Source: Chondrus crispus
Taxonomy: Eukaryota > Rhodophyta > Florideophyceae > Gigartinales > Gigartinaceae
Length of the DNA: 64,000 nucleotides
Direction: 5' to 3'
NCBI RefSeq assembly: GCF_000350225.1
Contig: NW_005179300.1
Location: forward strand, 376,674-440,673
Position numbers and translations under genes: made by a program. Positions 33,790 through 44,702 of the stretch are shown piece by piece; positions within the stretch are counted from its first letter, which is position 1, and the number at the start of each line of letters is the position of its first letter. Under the pieces are notes generated by a model that was not told where the DNA came from, searched no databases, and worked only from the letters and a program-made list of their open reading frames with translations.

Positions 33790-36062
33790 AGGTTCCCTTC
33801 CTCAGTTTCCCTGCCGGGCCTGGTTTATTCTCACATCTGACGATGGCCCTACGGCGGGCCTTCCTGAAGTTCGGTTCGAACCTTCCCTTAACGCACTCGC
33901 CGTGCTCGCCGTTTTGCGATTCGAACTATTGCTTCATCTTCAAGTAGCTCGTCGACGGAATTCTCATCCTCTCCATCGGGGAAAGTGCCTCATAGTTCCC
34001 TAGAACTCGATGCATCTCTCGGAACGAGAGCACGCATGTGGCCGCCCCGTGCCCCTTCTCCTATCAATGATAGCATATGAGGCCAGGGGTCTTCTGAGGG
34101 TACGGCGGCCTCGACGGCCCGCGCGCCGGAGGCCTTCCTGACCACCCCGGTCTTCGGAAACTCGTACCCTTGTCCTCCATCGGAATTATTGGCGCCGGCG
34201 TGTGACCGCGCCCCTGGAATTCCAACACGGGATCCGTGGCCTCCGTATACGAGTCGTCCGTATACGCGCGCGTCGGTAGTGTTGACGCGTCGCCCGAACC
34301 GTCTTCTCCGTATCCATTTCCATCCGATGTTCCAATAAAATCGCCTTCGGCGATAAAAGCGTTTCCATAACCAGTTCCGTCCCGGCTCGGATAACTTTGT
34401 TCTTCTGACCCAGAGAGTGACTCGGCCAGGTTGGCATCTCCGCGAATTTTCTGGATAGGGGCCCGACCTTGCGGTTGGCTCCCGTCCGCAGCGATGTTGG
34501 TGTTTGTATCGTCACTCTTTTGGTCTTCTTTTCCCTTGAGCGGCTCGCTGACCCGTGGGCCTTTGCGTAGTTAACCAATCTTAGGAAGGACACGTCCCTG
34601 TTATCCTGTCGATATTGGGACACCATCGGCTTGATACTTCCGTCGAGCCCTTCGATGAACATCTTCATCTGCTCTTCCATGGAATAAATATTCCCGCAAC
34701 GATTGCTCGCGTCTGTCAGACGAATGTAGAATTCCATCTCATCTTCAGACGGTCGCCGTTGAACTCCTCGCAATGCGAGTACGGCTTGGTGGATCGCTTC
34801 GTCGGTGGCGAAACTTCGTAGTAGCCACTGTACAGCCTCCAGCCAGACGGAAACCTTCCCATGATGGGACACGCCCGTCCGTGACACAAAGTGTACTGTC
34901 TTAGGGCAATCCGGCCGAGGAACTCGGACAACAAGCGGATCGCTTGACCTTCGTTCATCTCCTGCGTGTCGAATTCTTGTACCAGCTTGGCCAAAAAAAT
35001 CGAAAACAAGGACTCCATCTTCTCCAGAAAACGTGATGTCCCTCTTCACCTTCGGTGGTATGTCTCTTCTAATTTTTTGCACGGCGGTCCGACGAGAACC
35101 CGACAAGAATGTCTGCGGGTTTCTCAGACGGTACGTCCGGTACGATAACAACTTCTTTAAGAGGTAGTTGGTCGGATTCAGCTCCTCTAACTCCCCCCAA
35201 CGCGGCCCGCGTCGCGTAGCGACGTCCTCTGTATCAGCGTCCTTGTCTCCCCGAGAGGCGGACGAAGTGATCCCGCCCCGTTTGGAGGTAATTTTCTTGC
35301 CCTGCGAAATTCCTTTTTCTCTGAACCATGTTCGGAATCGCCGGCATGGTTCGACGAACCGTCGTCACCATCTTCGGAAAGACCATTCGACTCGGTCATT
35401 GAGTCTCGGTCCTCCGGCTCGTCACTACAGTCATTCTTGCTCCTGCGTCGCAGGTTCTTCTTCGAAGTCTTCTACTTGAAACTCCGCTGTCGCGCGGACT
35501 TATCCTTCTTCGATCGACGGTCGCCTTCTCGACCCGTACGGAGCGGCTCTTGGCCGGCAGCCTGCTCGAGGCCCTTGAGACGATGGGCGGCCCGGTCGAA
35601 CCTGTCGTCGATGCTGGTTCTGAATTTACCTAAGGACTCCAAAGCTTGATTCGCGTCGCGCCTTGCGTCCTTGACTGAAAGTTTCAACAAAGCTAGGACC
35701 TCCGGCTTCAGACCATCGGTCGCATCACCTCGCTCCTTCTCTACGAGATCCATTCGAGCCGATAGCTCTCCTAAAACGGCGTGGAACTCGGATGCATGCA
35801 ACTCCAGTTGCTTCCGGACAAGGGCTAATTCAGCCTCGAGATTTTTCGTCATTCCTTCGCGAATTTCCTTGCTCATCTTCTCGAACCTGTAGGATAGGTT
35901 GTCCCTGTCTGGTTCAATCCCCGTTGGGGCTTCTTGAACCTCGGGATCCGTGGCCGTATTGGCCTGGATTCGGGTGCGAGGACCTCGCCGGATCCTCGAC
36001 GGCCTTGCCGATCCGATTCTGCTCGCCCCGGGACCGACGTCCCCGGGGGCGCTTGCTGACAT
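33790..36062 (-). pseudogene. Element B gag
   Basis: ATG at 36060-36062 (reads SASAPGDVGPGASRIGS), aligning with A's gag where A has lost its ATG. The coiled-coil part (NLSYRFEKMSKEIREGMTKN) is open to 35472; frameshifts follow. The capsid-like part is open again at 34186-35151 with at least one internal frameshift (near 34900-35000). In the zinc knuckle, CYH is followed by two consecutive stops (TGA TAG) in place of Cys-Tyr, then EKGHGAATC. The gag stop is TGA, at the position of A's TAG. Confidence 0.85.
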
Positions 36063-36135
36063 AGTTCGTCTAAAAACACGAACACAACTTAACACAAAAA
36101 CAACTACAACGATTCCTAGATTAATTCTTGTCTCC

Positions 36136-36303
36136 GAGACCACTTCTGTAGTCTGTCTCCACATCGAGACTGTCGTCAACAAAAATTCCATGTCGGGAGA
36201 CCACTTTTGTGGTGTGTCTCCAGACCGGGACTTTCGCAGGCAAAATTCTAGATCAGGTCTCCTGTACACCAAAATTTCTAGGTCGGGAGACCACTTTTGT
36301 GGT
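36136..36303 (-). promoter_or_regulatory. B primer-binding region, three copies
   Basis: On the minus strand the LTR end runs into CACAAAAGTGGTCTCCCGAC (junction at 36282-36303). Near-copies are at 36192-36213 and about 36136-36152, spaced 90 and 61 bp. A true junction exists only at the first; the others are duplications inside the leader. Confidence 0.65.
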
Positions 36304-37412
36304 GCAATGCGCCTTGTAGGCAGTGGGCCAGTTGGAAGACCCTCACGGCCCGAAAACAAACAAACGAAACAACCAAAGCCGCCGCCGGCGCAATGCCACG
36401 GAGTGGTCGGAGCTCCCTTTCCCTTTATACGGGCTTGCGGCCCGCGGTAGCTCGAATCCCAAAAACATGGGGCAAAGGAAGAAAAGCCCGGCCCGGGATT
36501 ATAGGTGTGGTAGAGACTTGAAAAGGCAAATGCTCGACGAGTGCGGGTGTCTAGGCAGAACGAACCCGCTGTGTCGTAAATCCAATGCTCGTGGAGCGCC
36601 TCCATACCTTCTACCCTTGATAAGGTCTTCGACGGGGACGTCGCAACGTATCCCGTCGGGAAAGAAGAAAACGTAGCAGCGCTACACCGTCGTACCGCCC
36701 GATGGCAAAGTACCAACACCGAATCGATGGCAACCAGATTCCGATAGAACCAACGCTATCTTATATAGGAGATAAGATCTTCGTCGAAGGCGTCGTCGCA
36801 ACAGCCTCCGACGGAACGGACAACAATAGCAGCGCTATACCTTCGTATTACCAGATAGAAAAGTACCAACACCGGATCGGTCGCGACCAGATTCCGATGG
36901 AACCAACTCTGAGAAAAGCACCACTGGTGCACCAACACAGAAGCCCGATGGCTAATGACGTCACGTTGCGGATCGCAATACTACAAGGTGGGACCAACTC
37001 AAGATTAAGGGAAATTAGGATAGAGAAATGAAGGAAAAAGAAAGGGGACCCCGAGCGCTGAAGGATGCCGTAGGCTTAGATAAAAGGGAGCGTCTTGGTA
37101 GAGACGGACTTCGACCAAGGCGACATTCAACTCCGGCAACTCGGGTTACCTTTACTGACTTGGTGGTCAGTGGGCTAAGGTATATATCGCCCTGCCGGAG
37201 CCATTACAGTAGCCCGCGACGCTAGATCCTAGATCTAATCTAATGTCAGCAAAATTAATGCTAACTAATTCACTAAAAAAATAATAATTAAAATGAAAAC
37301 TGTGCAAATATTCACACGTGTGTCCCCCAATCCCGGACTACATTATTCACATTCCAACTTAGTTTCTTTTCCCTTCACCCCCTTGTGCAACCCCTTATTG
37401 CACTGCACTACA
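36298..37412 (-). repeat. Element B 5' LTR (1,115 bp)
   Basis: On the minus strand it starts TGTAGTGCAGTGCAATAAGG at 37412; compared with the 3' LTR there is a 5-bp duplication (GTGCA) right at the end. It ends TGCACCACA at 36298. A TATA-like GATATATACC on the element strand lies at about 37183-37192. Confidence 0.92.
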
Positions 37413-37530
37413 GTCGGCCATGGAGCAGTTGAGCGTCTTCAGTCGACTTTTTCACCAATCAGGCACGTCATTGACAATTGGTGTATTACGCCTGGCGGAA
37501 TTCCGCAACTATTCTGGAAAGGTACTGTAA
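37413..37530 (+). other. Right flank of element B, continues the frame at 22315-22519
   Basis: If B and one target duplication are removed, the plus-strand frame starting at 22315 stays open across the junction and ends at TAA 37528-37530 (106 codons in all; right part begins MEQLSVFSRLFHQSG). The product is not recognised. Confidence 0.4.
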
Positions 37531-38096
37531 AGAAAGAAGTATGATACATTGCAGAATTCTGCAACGTTTTGGTTCATAGATTGATTTACGCTGCCACTCC
37601 AATACTGTAACCCGGGAGTATTACAATTTCGTGTGAAGGGGTGGCAGGGCAAAGCGCAAACGGAAGACAATGTGAACAGCAGACGAAGTCGCAAGCAAAG
37701 CGAGATTAGGGATATGGGGGATGGGGGATGTGAGGATGTGAGTTAGTAAATAGAAGAGTATGGGGTAAAGGAGGGGGTGGGGAATCGGCCGATGATGGCC
37801 ACGAGTATCTGGTGCCCAGGTTTGTGGTATACACTTCAAGCATTCGAGCAGCAGCAGCAGCCGATGAAAGCCGGCGAAGCGAGGGTAGTGAGCAGAGAAC
37901 TTGATCGTGAGAGTCGACAGCAGCGGCACCGGAAGGCGACAAGCCGACACGCACCGGAATCTGTGGCCAGGGCAGCGGTCGGGCCACGCTTGGCGAGCAA
38001 GACGGAAAAAAAGAAAAACAACGGCGGTTGGGGAGGCGTTCACGAGCACGGCCTTTCGCGGAGGTGCAAAGAAGTGAGACGCGCGGGTAGCGGGTG
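37531..38096. other. No gene supported
   Basis: Mixed-composition DNA between the B flank and a GC-rich pseudogene. Frames on both strands overlap and show nothing recognisable. CAGAATTCTG at 37553-37562 is a short palindrome. Confidence 0.3.
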
Positions 38097-38771
38097 TCAT
38101 GCGTCCCTAGCGAAGGCGGCGATCTCTGCGTCGAGCCCGGGTTCGTGTCCCTTCGCGGCGACTTGCACGGGGTGCGGCTCGGGGCCGGCGAAGCAGTGGT
38201 GGTCGCGGGGCTCTTGCGCGGCGATGTGCTCTGCGATCTGGAGTGAGGTCGCGAGGTCGCGGTCGGGCGGGGGCTGGGCGTGCCTCACGACGACGCCCTA
38301 GCGGAGTCTGCGGTGGAGGATGTTGACGTTGTGCGGGCGGCGGGGTGCGGCGGGGCGGCGCGGGAGGGCAGTGCAACGAGGAGCGGGGATGTAGGGGGTC
38401 GGTGTGTGCGGGGGCGTGTGGGTGGACGAGGACGAGGGCGTCAGCTGGGGGGCTGTGGAGGAGGTCGCTCTCGAGGCGGCGCACCAGGGCGTAGATGCGT
38501 GGTTGGGGGCGGCGATGGGGCGGCACAGGCGCATGTCGCACATGGAGTAGTCCAGCGGGAGGTCGTCCGTGATCATGACGTAGGCGCGGGCGGCGGTGAC
38601 GCTGTGCAAGATGCCCTGGGTGCAGGGGATGACGGCGGCGGTGCCGGTGCGGCGGGCGCGGTCCACTAAGGCCAGGATGAGCGGGAAGCAGGCGGTCAGG
38701 GCCAGGGCGGCCGAGGCGTGGATGCTACCGAATTCCAACTCACCCTTGAGAGCCGCGGATGCCCGCACCAT
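38097..38771 (-). pseudogene. GC-rich host gene relic, unknown protein
   Basis: Minus-strand frame starting ATG 38769-38771. It reads a hydrophobic segment (SAALALTACFPLILALVD), then GTAAVIPCTQGILHSVTAARA and YVMITDDLPLDYSMCD, all protein-like. Near 38500 the sensible reading moves to another frame (RIYALVRRLESDLLHSPPAD, VLVHPHAPAHTDPL). It then returns to the first frame (NVNILHRRLR, TAG at 38298, VVVRHAQPPPDRDLATSLQI) and ends GLDAEIAAFARDA and TGA at 38097. One stop and two compensating shifts make it a pseudogene, or the region has short introns. I do not recognise the family. Confidence 0.5.
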
Positions 38772-38875
38772 CTTCGCATTCTCAACTGTGCCATGGTGAC
38801 CAAAGCCCCTCCCAGCCCAGACACCTCCACTCCAGAGGTTTGTCCTTGTAAAGCGACGAGGCGGGCATAGAGTTC

Positions 38876-39020
38876 GAAGAGCGGCGCTTTGCGAGACCTA
38901 GAACAGCGGGAGATAGATAGAGAAGAGCGGCGCCAAGAACGAGAAGAAGCCAACAACCTGAAGCTTGAAACATTCAAGCTTATGATGGAGTCGTTCAAAC
39001 AGCGCAAGAAAACGCACTGA
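38876..39020 (+). pseudogene. Relic of a Harbinger-type SANT/Myb partner (C-terminal coil)
   Basis: A frame reading LRDLEQREIDREERRQEREE, then NNLKLETFKLMMESFKQRKK and a stop at 39020. Charged terminal helices ending with such a motif are usual in the SANT/Myb-like second protein of PIF/Harbinger elements; a related coil is in 49956-50297. Nothing upstream of it is intact. Confidence 0.45.
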
Positions 39021-39059
39021 TGGCTTCCGCCCCTTAGCCCCCCACACACTCCCAATGCC

Positions 39060-39780
39060 CCTTCCTTAAAGTTAAAAGTACGACACCGCCCACACTCCCC
39101 ACCGCATTTCCCTTCGCCCTGCTTACCAAACCCACTCGTCCGCCTCCAACCCCTTCCTCCACTTCCCAGATCCCCTCGCCACCCCCACCCTTACCTGGCT
39201 ACTCCCGACACCCGCGCCCTCACGCGCATGCTACTCCACCCGCGCCTCGTCTACGAGGACCTTCTCAAGTCCTCACAGCCCCGCTCCTAGATAGACTCCG
39301 CCAACAGCCTTGCGCCCCCAACCTTGCACTATCTTCCGCACGTGCCGCCTCCACCCGCGGGGCCATACGCAACCGCAATCACCATCCCCGACTCCAACCT
39401 CCCTCCCAACCTCTCTCCCATCCCCCCTCCCCTCCCCTCCGGCGGCGCCCCTCCGCCGACGCCCCTTCCGCCGCCCTCCTCGCCCCCGCCGCCCAAGGAC
39501 ACCAACACCAAGTCGTGCCCGCACCTCCCCGACGCGCTCAACCAGCCCTCGCCGCTGCCCCAGCCCTCGCTCCTCCGCCGCGGCTCGCTCCTCGTGCCCG
39601 CCGTGCCTGCCCGCGACGCAGTCCACCCCGCGCCGCCACATCCACGCCATCTCCACCTCGCTGTCGCGCTTCTGCCCGTACCTCTACATCGCCTCCGACC
39701 CGGTCGCGCGCGACCCGCCCTCGCTCCGGCGCGCCCACGTCTCACACGGCAGCATCTGTTTGGCGCCATTTTTATTACAC
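39060..39780 (+). pseudogene. GC-rich, Pro-rich coding relic
   Basis: A plus-strand reading with DTRALTRMLLHPRLVYEDLL (39209-39268), a TAG at 39288, a proline-rich stretch, and finally a different frame with HIHAISTSLSRFCPYLYIAS (about 39647-39706). These two parts look like real protein; the middle is low-complexity and its frame uncertain. High GC inflates open frames in all six readings, so the gene model is weak. Confidence 0.35.
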
Positions 39781-41195
39781 GTATTGGTAAACGCTTTCAG
39801 TTTCAGCTTCACTAAACGGTCCGATTTCTGCAACTTTGGTCATGCTGAGTTGCAGACTTCTGCAATACTGTAATTCTAGTTTCGGATTCTTCGCATTTTA
39901 GTTGCAGAATTGCGGTGGCGTAATATCCATAATGTGCGTCTTGTTAGAAGATCAGAAATTGTCTTTCGCAGGGGATCTGGATATGTGCTAGTACCTCATA
40001 ATCAAAACCTGAAAGGAAGAAAAGCGCTTCAGGATCCTGAAGCGCTCAGCCCTTGTTGTATCCCTTTGAAAATGGGGAAAATGGGAATTCTGAAAAGCTG
40101 GACTCGTGCTGTGGTGCACCAAAAGGGGCTGGGGTCCTTTTCGGTGATCCCCTCGTACTTGATGAAATTTCTGAGCAAGCAATGGAATGAACCACTCCTT
40201 CGCTCTTCTTTCGGAATAAGAACACCTTCTTAATGGCCGCCAGTTCAACAAAACAAATTTAATTTAATTGACAGGGCAGTGTTGAGGAATTTAGAGGAGA
40301 TTGAATTGGGTTTATCCGTTCGTGAAGAGTTACTATTGGCAAGTAAAGCTTTCAGGAAGCGAGATGTAGTTGAAACTTTCTATGAGACACTAGTCCATCG
40401 GGATAGCTCAAGCAATGACCCCACTGAAGACAATGTGACGGAAAGACACGGGGGTGGGAATTTTCAGTACTTCCGTGGAAGGCTTCACAAGAACGGCTGT
40501 ATCTTTCAATATATCTGGTGCGTCCAAGGACTTCTCCCGTAGGAATTTGGATTTTGGAAAGAGTACGATGGAGGTGTTCGTAGTGACGGCGTCATTTTCT
40601 GTGTTTTCTCATTTGCGTGTCACTCTAGTTGGGACGGAGTCGACGCGTAAGCGTCATGCAAACACAGCAAATCGTCCAAAAACTTTCGCAAACATCTACA
40701 TCCAGGGGAAGCGCAAGTATGTGCTCAACAGGTACCATTTGACAGAAGTTGATGCATTCTTAGTAATAACAGCCTCAGATAGTTCTCCTGGCACGGAGGT
40801 TTCAGCTTGCACAGAGAAATAGGAGCAACAACGTACGTTGAAACCATCACATCTACATTTCACTGTGTTTTGTCGTAATGAAGAAAGTATTTGCTTATGG
40901 AGCGATATTCATCCATATGCATCATTTCTCTAGAGCAGAATTCAGTCTTTCTTCTAGGCGCTCTTCACTCATTTCATTTAACTTTAACGAGTGTGTGAAC
41001 CGTTTCTCAGCTGCATCCCAGTTGTTCTGCACCCTATATAAAACGGGAACATGGCATTGTTCGTTTGATACATATGAAGAGGAAAAGCTTCGACCGACCG
41101 TAATCAGGAATGGTTTATTAGCGTTTTGAGGGCATATTTCCAGGCGCCAAAATACCTGCATATTGCACGTCTGCATTTTGCCTATCCTTCCTGCC
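39781..41195. other. Lower-GC stretch with a palindrome, no gene assigned
   Basis: GC drops sharply after 39780. A plus-strand frame at 40279-40542 (87 codons, containing SVREELLLASKAFRKRDVVE) may be a fragment of a gene; I do not recognise it. A 24-bp perfect palindrome lies at 40024-40047 (half: AGCGCTTCAGGA). Confidence 0.35.
40024..40047. repeat. 24-bp perfect palindrome
   Basis: Half-site AGCGCTTCAGGA followed directly by its reverse complement. No spacer. No neighbouring gene explains it. Confidence 0.85.
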
Positions 41196-41669
41196 TTATT
41201 TCTTTTTCTGAATGATAACAGACTCAAGTTGTTTCATCGATAAATTGCCGACGACAGAGCAAAGCTTTAGCTCTGACTCCGAAACGTCAGAGCTACCTGG
41301 GGCTAAGTCTTCCATCACATCAAAATCCGGCCTGAAGAACGCGCAAAGGCTTTCGTTTCTCCGGATAGTGGCAAAAACTGTGCCAAACTCCATGAGCGTA
41401 CAGTCAGCACTACAACGAAGTACTCGCTGCTGTAATCTGGTTCCTGATTTCTGGGATGACGTACTGAAGTTTTTGCCTGACGGGCTGTTAATTGGCTTCA
41501 TGAAAAGGGCAGCTACCTTCTCCATGAGAGACATCAGTGGTCGTCTCGCAGCATCAGACACATCCGTGTCTGTCGGGGAGATGCCCTTCAACAATCTTTG
41601 CTGTTCCGCTAAAATTCTCCTTACCTTCTCAGCCCTCAGTTTCAGTAAATCCAGACCTCGAGGTCTCAT
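41196..41669 (-). CDS. Hypothetical protein fragment (157 aa)
   Basis: Minus-strand frame with a basic start (LLKLRAEKVRRILAEQQRLL, probably helical) and a serine-rich acidic part (PGSSDVSESELKLCSVVGNL) ending in IIQKKK. Composition is protein-like, unlike the overlapping plus-strand frame (41212-41907). A second minus-strand frame (41752-42033) lies upstream in another frame and may belong to the same decayed gene. No family recognised. Confidence 0.4.
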   Translation of the reverse strand: MRPRGLDLLKLRAEKVRRILAEQQRLLKGISPTDTDVSDAARRPLMSLMEKVAALFMKPINSPSGKNFSTSSQKSGTRLQQRVLRCSADCTLMEFGTVFATIRRNESLCAFFRPDFDVMEDLAPGSSDVSESELKLCSVVGNLSMKQLESVIIQKKK

Positions 41670-41751
41670 AAGCGAGGGAGCTCTCTCGCTTTTGAGGATG
41701 ATCGCACTGTCATGTTTGAAGGTGCCTAGGTCCTGTCGAAACCCTCCCCTG

Positions 41752-42033
41752 CTACATCGGTGCCCGTTTCATTGTCTTCAACATGACCATTTGATTGTTA
41801 AAGATGATTTCCAAAGTCATCTGTTTCATGCAAGACCCATGAAATGTTTCCAGGGGGGACAGATCCTTGAAAGTTCCATTGCGAAGCACCTGGACCTTCT
41901 GCATTAAATGAGGAATACCAAGCTGTATCGGGCAGCTAAAAATACAGTGATGTGAATCATGGTGCGGTGGACCATCCTTACTCGTTTTGCCAATAACAGC
42001 TGTGAACCATTTCTGGTGTGGATTCCCCATCAT
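41752..42033 (-). other. Hypothetical minus-strand frame (93 codons)
   Basis: Reads NPHQKWFTAVIGKTSKDGPP and later SPLETFHGSCMKQMTLEIIF. It lies between the frame at 41196-41669 and the MITE at 42075, and could be an exon or a fragment. No family recognised. Confidence 0.3.
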
Positions 42034-42072
42034 ATGTCTCCCAACTCACTTTCACAATTGATCCATTTCGTA

Positions 42073-42707
42073 TACAGTCAAACCTCTCCACTTGGTACCC
42101 CTCTAACTGGAAAACCTCTACAAATGGAGCAAAAGTCAATCTCCTGTCATGGGAGATGCGAAATTTTAATCAAAATATAAGAACCTTCCAAACCTTCACA
42201 AATGGAAGACACTTTTCAATGTTTTGAATTTTCAATCCGTTGAATTAGATCGATCCGAGTACTGAACAGTGGACCCATTGTATCATTCCCATCAAATAAT
42301 CACTGTGAGCATGGTGCGATTCTGTAACAATACCGGTAAGGACACACCGAAATCACAATGCCATACACACAGCTCTCCAATGGACAGAAGAAGGCTATTC
42401 AAAAGAGAGTCGCCGTCGTAGGAATGCTGCAGAGTCTGTGAACCTCAAAGCGCTTGCCGCGTAGTCAAAAAGCACTTTCAATCTTTCACGCGCTCCCGGA
42501 TCTGCCACAATTTCTCGTCTTCTTCGTGCGGAATTCACACTCGAGCATAAAGACAGTGCATTTCGAGCAGTCCCACCTCGAAATCCCGCCGTAGATGTTG
42601 CACTTTTCGATGCACACGTGTACACGTACACTTTCTAATTGGAAACCTCTGCAATTGGAACCGAAACCATTCCACCGAATCGTTCCAATTAGAGGGGTTT
42701 GACTGTA
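42073..42707. mobile_element. Pogo/Tc1-mariner-type element, non-autonomous (631 bp)
   Basis: Starts CAGTCAAACCTCTCC (42075) and ends with the near reverse complement AGAGGGGTTTGACTG (42705), each next to a TA (42073-42074 and 42706-42707). TA duplication and a CAG-start fit pogo/Tc1-mariner. Inside, direct repeats of AACTGGAAAACCTCT type lie near the ends. A minus-strand frame (42395-42631) might be a transposase scrap but shows no catalytic motif. Confidence 0.8.
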
Positions 42708-44305
42708 CCATATGGAAAGGAGTTTATGTCACTCATGGAAAACCAAGCTTGCTGTTCCCGGCTTAGTTACCACGTACACTGCCTCTGGCGTGAACTATGG
42801 AGTCGACCTAAAGGTCGAGGAGCAAAAGGCCAGCTCTTACCCAGTACTCTACACAAGGTCCTGCCAGCAGGCTACCTAGAGAATACGGGGAAGACGACAG
42901 ACATCCAAGCATGTAATCAAAGCTCGTACAAAGAGTATGCGTGCCTGAACATGAAACCAGTCCAGAGTTCAGGATGACGCCGCATTGCAAGGAGTCGTTA
43001 AACAATTTCGTTGATGCAAACGGAACTCACAGCTACTCGTAACGGACGGAGATGATCATGCCTGTAAATCTGCAAATGAAAATATGTGCAAAATTCGGAG
43101 TGGATACCAATATGGCGGTGAAATCAATGACATTTGCCTATGATACACTTCGAATCTTGTGGTTGGCCACAAAATGCTGACCGCAGCTACAAAGCTTTAG
43201 TATGAATGGAACTTCGCATCCATTAAACCAGCCTGCATGGCATTGTGCACCAAGCAGACAAAATCAAAACAGTTGCGTCAATTCCGAGCGGTCGTTTAAT
43301 TCAGTTATAGCCCGGAAGAATGCGAAATAAGGTTGATCAAGATGAAAAAACGGGGGAGTCGCGTGGGAGTGGCGCCACCAAGCGAGGTTTATGTGTGCAT
43401 ATGCTTGTATGGCAATGTCCTTTCAACGCTGGTTTTGGTTAAGAGTAGAACATAAAGATTCCAGTACTGGAACGGGTTCTTTTTGCAAGTTGTGTTTTTC
43501 ACATTCTGCGTACTCGGCGAGGCTGACTAAACAGGAGCTTTTTTTGGCGTGATCTCATTCGCAACGGCATCAATCTCTCAATTATACGGTTATCTGGAAC
43601 AGTCTGGCCTTGAGGGTGCCTGGTGTTAAACTTCTGTTTCTAGAAACATACCACGCTAAGCTTCAATCAATCGCTGCGCCTACGTCTTCCAATGAAAACG
43701 AGTAAGAGAAGATCCAGGCATGTACAAAGAATCGCAGGAAGAAGCAGGCAATCTCCACAGAGCAGCTCGCTACATCTTTCAAAGAGCCAACAAGAAGCGA
43801 AAACCCGCGAAGAAGATCGAAACATATTTGGTAATTCCACTACTAGAATTGCCAGTTCTCTCAGGCAGGTGAAAAATTGCACTAAATCGTTTATCTATGA
43901 GGGAACTGCTGAACTACCAGAAAAAGAAACTGCTGAGAGCGTGATATAGGGAAGCGGGGCCGATAAGGACACATTATGTCTAATGATCGATGCTACTTTA
44001 GCCTAAGATCAATGTAATGAATTGAACGTGCAGGAAGACTAGGGAGATGAAGAAGGCGAAGCATGCATTATTGATCTCATTGGGCATGGTTGGGACATTT
44101 TAAATCCACGGTTCCAATCGTCTTGAATCTTTGCAGACGACCAATCTTCCGGACCGATTCAAGAACCCCGCGAAAATCTGACTGATAATCCGTTCCGTCG
44201 ATTCAAGAAAAATTTCAGCTGGAGAGTTGTGGGTGGACTCGTCATGGCTTGTGGAACGACGGTGATGAAGGTAGAACACTATGAGTCTTTGGGGAACCGG
44301 ATTTC
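42708..44305. other. No gene assigned
   Basis: AT-richer DNA. A plus-strand frame at 43692-43949 (85 codons, Ser/Lys/Arg/Gln-rich, MKTSKRRSRHVQRIAGRSRQ) is the only candidate and has no recognisable domain. Confidence 0.3.
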
Positions 44306-44662
44306 GTGAACGAAGGAGGACAAAGGAAGAAGAGGGGGACCAGCAGTTACTCTCATTTGCAAAAGTATATTTTTCCTTTCATGAGGAAGTTCTCATTCCC
44401 GAAAACAATCACTTATTCGTTCGACGTCAATGCTGCAAATTCGGGGACAGCGGCAGGTTCATCGGACTTTGAGCGGCGACTTGTAACGGCGAGAAAAGAA
44501 GTAAAAGTCGTTCTCCTGAATGACTGGATTCGTCGGGATCTGTCGTCTGGGAGGCGGTTCATGCAGCTTTGTACAAAAGGAACCAAAGTTGGACCAAATG
44601 AATTCATCATTGACATTTGTAGAGCACTGACCGCCCCGCGTAATCGCGGTGCTGTACTGTAG
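44306..44662 (+). other. Hypothetical frame ending at the LTR of element C
   Basis: 118 codons. The C-terminal half looks structured (VKVVLLNDWIRRDLSSGRRF, VGPNEFIIDICRALTAPRN). The stop codon falls within the first bases of the LTR (44658), so the original protein was probably longer and was truncated by insertion of element C. The frame may open with a non-ATG codon. Not recognised. Confidence 0.4.
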
Positions 44663-44702
44663 CACACGCGGGATGCCTCACTATCATAAGTGATATATAT
44701 AC

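Larger units (their letters stand above)
22520..37412 (-). mobile_element. Element B: 14.9-kb Ty3/gypsy element, complete structure, decayed genes
   Basis: Bounded by two LTRs with inverted ends TGTAGTGCA...TGCACCACA. Flanking bases are GTCGC (22515-22519) and GTCGG (37413-37417), a 5-bp target duplication with one mismatch. On the minus strand: 5' LTR, repeated leader, gag, pol, then a 5.7-kb 3' region with an antisense gene, then 3' LTR. It is the same family as element A. The LTRs are identical over about 685 bp, yet gag and pol carry many stops and frameshifts. Confidence 0.9.

Noticed and set aside
38280-38669. Gly/Ala/Arg-rich plus-strand frame
   Set aside because: Shadow of the GC-rich minus-strand relic; extreme composition, no motif.
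41212-41907. 231-codon plus-strand frame
   Set aside because: Overlaps minus-strand frames with more protein-like composition. Not excluded with certainty.
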